64,000 nt of DNA from SHVZ01 sp041906305 (GTDB lineage Bacteria > Pseudomonadota > Alphaproteobacteria > SHVZ01), in the NCBI GenBank assembly GCA_041906305.1, contig JAYRJL010000008.1, positions 124,001-188,000 of the forward strand, given 5' to 3'. This document shows positions 61,135-64,000 of this stretch, in pieces. The position numbers and the translations under genes were made by a program. Every line of letters begins with the position of its first letter. Position 1 is the stretch's first letter. Below the pieces are notes generated by a model, which saw only the letters and a program-made list of their open reading frames with translations, did no database searches and was not told the DNA's origin.

Positions 61135-61191
61135 ATGATGCGAAAGTACTCTCGCATCAAGGTCGGGGTCTGGGCGGTCGTTGCCTCCTAG
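61135..61191 (+). CDS. Possible 18-residue micro-ORF with strong Shine-Dalgarno
   Basis: ATG 61135 encodes MMRKYSRIKVGVWAVVAS followed by TAG. AAAGGAGG lies 5-9 bases upstream. The peptide has a basic N-terminus and hydrophobic C-terminus. A near-perfect palindrome (GATGCGA at 61137-61143, TCGCATC at 61152-61158) lies inside it. CCTCCT at its end (61185-61190) could pair with the Shine-Dalgarno AGGAGG. It may be a leader peptide or a chance frame. The remainder of the 61068-61451 gap holds no longer gene. Confidence 0.35.
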   Translation: MMRKYSRIKVGVWAVVAS

Positions 61192-61256
61192 GCACATCCC
61201 CACCCCCTCCTCCCTGAGAGGGCCGCCTGGCCCCGGCCTTGAGCTCCCAACCCTCC

Positions 61257-61288
61257 TTTCCCCGCCTCCAAGGGCGGGGAAATTTTTA
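61257..61288 (+). terminator. Rho-independent terminator, plus strand
   Basis: TTTCCCCGCC (61257-61266) pairs with GGCGGGGAAA (61273-61282) across a 6-base loop and is followed by TTTTT. It would end a short transcript covering the micro-ORF, or read-through from the RraA-family gene. Confidence 0.75.
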
Positions 61289-61346
61289 GAAGACCCTGTG
61301 CGCCGTATCACAGAGGCGCGTTGCAGCTCCAACGCATGATGGCATC

Positions 61347-61370
61347 ACATCGCAACACCCATTGCGATGT
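61347..61370. repeat. Perfect inverted repeat downstream of dctP
   Basis: ACATCGCAA (61347-61355) and TTGCGATGT (61362-61370) are perfect 9-bp arms around CACCCA. No T-run follows on either strand. Either a regulator site or an RNA hairpin. Confidence 0.45.
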
Positions 61371-61383
61371 TCCTCCAAGAAAG

Positions 61384-61424
61384 ACTTCGGCCCCGCCGCA
61401 TGCGACGGGGCCGATTTTTATTCT
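61384..61424. terminator. Bidirectional terminator after dctP
   Basis: CGGCCCCG (61388-61395) pairs with CGGGGCCG (61406-61413); the loop contains the palindrome CGCATGCG. On the plus strand ATTTTTATT follows. On the minus strand AAGTCTTTCTT follows, 40 bases beyond the dctP stop codon. Confidence 0.75.
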
Positions 61425-61451
61425 CCGGTACGACGAGAGTCGCCGCGAGGC

Positions 61452-62447
61452 CTACTTGATCGCCTGGAGCTTCTGGTAGGTGCCCGCGCCCCAGTCCTTC
61501 TCGCCGAGCTCGTAGACCGAGGTCATGCGCGCGCGGAAGGACTCGCGGTCCGAGTTCACCACCGTCATCCCCTTCGCCTTGAACGCATCGACCAGGCTCG
61601 CCTCGTCGGCGCGGGTCAGGTCGTCGTTGACCTTGGCGCCGGCGGCGAAGGCCGCCTTGAACGCGGCCTGGTCGGCCGGCGTCGCCGCCGCGTAGACCTT
61701 GTTGTTCATCATGATCATGACCGGGACGATCACGTGGCCGGTCAGGTTCAGGAATTTCTGCACCTCGAAGAACTTGTTGTTGTTGATCGTCGGCAGAGGG
61801 TTCTCCTGCCCGTCGGCGACGCCGGTCTGCAAGGAGAGATAGACTTCGCCGAGGCTCATCGGCGTCGGCGTCGCTTCCAGCGCGCGGATCATCGCCAGGA
61901 ACAGCGGCGCCTCGGGCACGCGGATCTTGAGGCCCTTCACGTCGGCGGCGGTCTGCAGCGCCTTGCCCTTCGTCGTGAAGTGGCGCACGCCGTAATAGAA
62001 GGTGCCGATGTAGGCCATGTTGCGCTGGGTCTCCATGACCTTCAGCTGCTCCTTGGCGTAGTCGGATTCGAGCATCTTCAGCAGATGGTCGTAGTCGCGC
62101 GCGATGAACGGCGCCTCGAAGACGCTCAAGGGCCGGTGCAGCGCCGACAGGCTGCCGGGGCCTTCGGAGATGAAGTCGAGATTGCCGTCGACCACCTGCT
62201 GCACCATCTCGCGCGCCTGGCCGAGCTGGCTCGACGGGAAGATGTTGATCTTGTAGCGGCCCTGGGTCGACTTCTCGACCTCCTCCGCCGCCTTGGAGAT
62301 GCCCTTGTGGATGGGCGAGTCGACCGAGTGCAGATGGCCGAAGCGCAGCACCTTCTGCTGGGCCCATGCCTGGCCGGGCACGAGGACGGGAGCCACGGCG
62401 AGCGCGGCGACGGCGACACCGACGAGCCACGAATAGGCGAGCTTCAT
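61452..62447 (-). CDS. dctP: TRAP transporter substrate-binding protein
   Basis: A 331-residue periplasmic protein starting at ATG 62447, with ribosome-binding site GGAGGATCGCC. Signal peptide MKLAYSWLVGVAVAALAVAPVLVPGQAWAQ. DctP features: VLRFGHLHSVDSPIHKGISKAAEEV, the substrate Arg in GLKIRVPEAPLFLAMIRALEATPTPM, and SLQTGVADGQENPLPTI. The gene lies downstream of a glycosidase gene on the same strand. A sugar-acid ligand is possible. No permease genes are adjacent inside the window. Confidence 0.92.
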   Translation of the reverse strand: MKLAYSWLVGVAVAALAVAPVLVPGQAWAQQKVLRFGHLHSVDSPIHKGISKAAEEVEKSTQGRYKINIFPSSQLGQAREMVQQVVDGNLDFISEGPGSLSALHRPLSVFEAPFIARDYDHLLKMLESDYAKEQLKVMETQRNMAYIGTFYYGVRHFTTKGKALQTAADVKGLKIRVPEAPLFLAMIRALEATPTPMSLGEVYLSLQTGVADGQENPLPTINNNKFFEVQKFLNLTGHVIVPVMIMMNNKVYAAATPADQAAFKAAFAAGAKVNDDLTRADEASLVDAFKAKGMTVVNSDRESFRARMTSVYELGEKDWGAGTYQKLQAIK

Positions 62448-62514
62448 GTGGGCGATCCTCCCGGACGTCTTGTTGTGCAACTGACTAACATGTCAGCTGA
62501 GCGCCGACGGCGCG

Positions 62515-64000
62515 TCAATAGTCGACGCGGTAGACGCGGCCTTCGAGGCTGAGGCCCGGTTCGCGCTCGGCCGTCGAGAGCTGGATCCGGATCGGTTCGC
62601 CGAGTTCTATGTCGCCGTGGCGGATCTCGCCGACGGCCCAGGAAAGCCCGCTCCACACCACCTTGTCGTAGCGGATGTCGAGCGGCAGGCGCCGGTCGCC
62701 CTGGAACGCGTTGATCAGGAGATGGCGGCCCATCGCGCTCTGCGCATAGCGCCGCGTCAGGGCGCCCTGCGCGTCGCGCCGGCGGAGAACGATGCGGAGA
62801 TCGCCGCCCTCGGGCGGATCGATCACCGTCTCGATCGCCAGCGGGACGCGCGGCGGCGGCGGCATGCCGGCGCGCGGCTTCGCCGCCGGGCCTTCGGATC
62901 CCCTGACCGGGGCGAATTTCGCGTCGATCCTCTCGATCGCCAGCGGGACGCGGATGTCCGGCTCCAGCCCGAGGTCGTAGGCGGCACGCGCATAGCGCCC
63001 GAACCCGATCAGCGCCATCTGCCCCGGCCCGAGCCACAGGGAATCGTCCTCGATCACCGGATCGAATCCTGCGTCGCGGAAGAGGATGCGGCCGCCGCGC
63101 GGCGTCGCCGCCGGCTGCGCCTCCGAATACGGCGGCAGCTTGACCATGCGGGCGCGCTGCGAAGGATTGACCACCGCATAGAGCGCGCCGTCGCGCCCGA
63201 CCGAGGCAAAGCCATAGGGCTGCGTGTCCCCGGGCGTCCCGCCGAATGAGCGGGTCGAGCCCGAGACCTGGAGCGGTTCGTACATCGCCTGGACCTTGGC
63301 GAGCCACCGGACCTCGTCGTCGGAGAGGAACTCGAGGTTCCCGTGGACGGTGTTGATCCAGCCGCCATGGGCGAGCATCAGGACGAGACTGCTCCGCCAC
63401 GCCGCCGTGCCGCGCCGGTAGTTGGTGCCGGTCTCGCCCAGCATGAAGCTGGTGGAGTCCACGCGCTCGAGCGGGATGCCGTTCGCCTCGAAGGCGCGGA
63501 CCATGTGGTCGGCGTAGATGTCCATGGCGCGCCAGAAATCCATCGCCGGCACGTCGGCTGGACGCGGGTCGCCGGAATAGAGCGAGTCGAAGACGGCGAG
63601 CCAGTTGGTCGCGAACGAGGTCACCGGACGCTTGACCGAGCTCACGTCGCCGACGATGCCGTTGAAGCCGACGAGCACGACATCCGGGTTCTCCTGGCGG
63701 AACGCGAGCAGCGCCTCGTAGAGCGCCCAGGCGTTCTTCATCCGGATCTCGCGCGGGCTGAGCGCTGTGTCGTCGCCCCTCGCGGTCGCATAGAGCTCGG
63801 CGAAGTCGAACTTGAACATGCGGATGCCGCGCTCGTACCAGTAGCGCAGCACGTCCATGAAGTCGGGAAGGAAGCCGCCCTTGTACAGCGCCATCGCATG
63901 GCCGTGCTTGTCCAGCGAGTCCATCCACACGGGGATCGGCTTCATCTGGGTCAGCGAGTTGGTGCTGAACCACAGCCCGGGCTCGATGCCGTTGGCCTTG
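62515..64000 (-). CDS. Alpha-galactosidase-like glycoside hydrolase, 5' end outside the window
   Basis: At least 495 residues; the frame is still open at the window edge, so the N-terminus is missing. The visible part has a TIM-barrel pattern of the GH36/GH27 clan: GLWFSTNSLTQ, PVWMDSLDKHGHAM, then YWYERGIRMFKFDFAELYATARG, whose Asp in KFDF fits the nucleophile. VVLVGFNGIVGDVSSVKRP and a Gly/Thr-rich segment follow, then C-terminal beta-domains rich in Pro/Arg. It precedes dctP by 67 bases and may release the sugar taken up by that system. Family assignment is tentative. Confidence 0.7.
   Translation of the reverse strand, partial: KANGIEPGLWFSTNSLTQMKPIPVWMDSLDKHGHAMALYKGGFLPDFMDVLRYWYERGIRMFKFDFAELYATARGDDTALSPREIRMKNAWALYEALLAFRQENPDVVLVGFNGIVGDVSSVKRPVTSFATNWLAVFDSLYSGDPRPADVPAMDFWRAMDIYADHMVRAFEANGIPLERVDSTSFMLGETGTNYRRGTAAWRSSLVLMLAHGGWINTVHGNLEFLSDDEVRWLAKVQAMYEPLQVSGSTRSFGGTPGDTQPYGFASVGRDGALYAVVNPSQRARMVKLPPYSEAQPAATPRGGRILFRDAGFDPVIEDDSLWLGPGQMALIGFGRYARAAYDLGLEPDIRVPLAIERIDAKFAPVRGSEGPAAKPRAGMPPPPRVPLAIETVIDPPEGGDLRIVLRRRDAQGALTRRYAQSAMGRHLLINAFQGDRRLPLDIRYDKVVWSGLSWAVGEIRHGDIELGEPIRIQLSTAEREPGLSLEGRVYRVDY

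Noticed and set aside
61198..61258. A fourth full copy of the GC-rich composite repeat
   Set aside because: Only parts resemble the family (CCCCACCCCCTCCTCCC); the inverted central arms are missing, so it was kept only as a possible degenerate copy.

Overview
The window is GC-rich, densely coded DNA with short intergenic gaps and many 1-8 base gene overlaps. Several features point to an alphaproteobacterium, probably Rhodospirillales or Reyranella-like: an MmcB-family protein, a short zf-CHCC protein, a DUF6134 protein, the msbA/DUF374/waaA/lpxK/lpxL lipid A operon and a Zur/ZnuA/CobW zinc locus. The genus is inference. No phage, integrase, transposase or CRISPR array was seen. The only RNA gene found is one tRNA-Arg(CCG).

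Layout. 1-3.0 kb: hybrid histidine kinase and response regulator. 3.1-6.4 kb: EmrAB-type efflux pair and a cupin, on the minus strand. 6.5-9.3 kb: three tiny secreted Tyr/Thr/Pro-rich proteins, a HAD phosphatase and a DUF5666-like protein. 9.4-11.4 kb: tRNA-Arg, a lipoprotein-like alpha/beta hydrolase and an ABC ATPase. 11.5-15.5 kb: zf-CHCC protein, DNA polymerase I and an ABC membrane domain with no ATPase. 15.6-23.0 kb: a PAS-GGDEF-EAL protein, methylmalonate-semialdehyde dehydrogenase, a nucleotide-sugar dehydrogenase and a DUF6134/SDR/SnoaL operon.

23.0-29.0 kb is a zinc locus: znuA divergent from zur, then a His-rich CobW GTPase, a methyltransferase and a cysteine-type (zinc) hemB, which meets malonyl-CoA decarboxylase tail to tail. 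29.0-33.7 kb: complete Liv-type ABC transporter. 33.8-39.4 kb: five-gene lipid A / Kdo operon. 39.4-43.5 kb: DMT exporter, FixL-like hybrid kinase and an OmpA-family porin.

43.7-51.0 kb is catabolic: two DHDPS-superfamily aldolases, a SPOR lipoprotein, an aldehyde dehydrogenase, an amidase and an MFS carrier. 51.3-54.0 kb: PhyH-type dioxygenase and TRAP DctQM. 54.2-57.7 kb: sulfonate/nitrate-type ABC operon ending in OsmC, then a small ABM-fold protein. 57.7-60.3 kb: an operon of a methyltransferase-like protein, a long pentapeptide-repeat protein and MmcB. 60.4-64.0 kb: RraA-family protein, a 384-base intergenic region rich in signals, a TRAP DctP and a truncated alpha-galactosidase-like glycosidase.

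I found no clearly new multi-gene system. The best leads are a ZnuA lacking a canonical zinc-ligand His, beside a palindrome that carries both divergent -10 boxes; the pentapeptide-repeat/MmcB operon; the FixL-type tandem PAS kinase without heme ligands; the tiny secreted Y/T/P-rich proteins; an apparent non-AUG-started lipoprotein hydrolase whose end overlaps a tRNA; and the 61.1-61.45 kb intergenic region (CRP-like site, micro-ORF with sequestrable Shine-Dalgarno, terminators). A family of GC-rich palindromic intergenic repeats occurs at about 32.3, 48.4 and 51.1 kb, with a degenerate copy near 61.2 kb.
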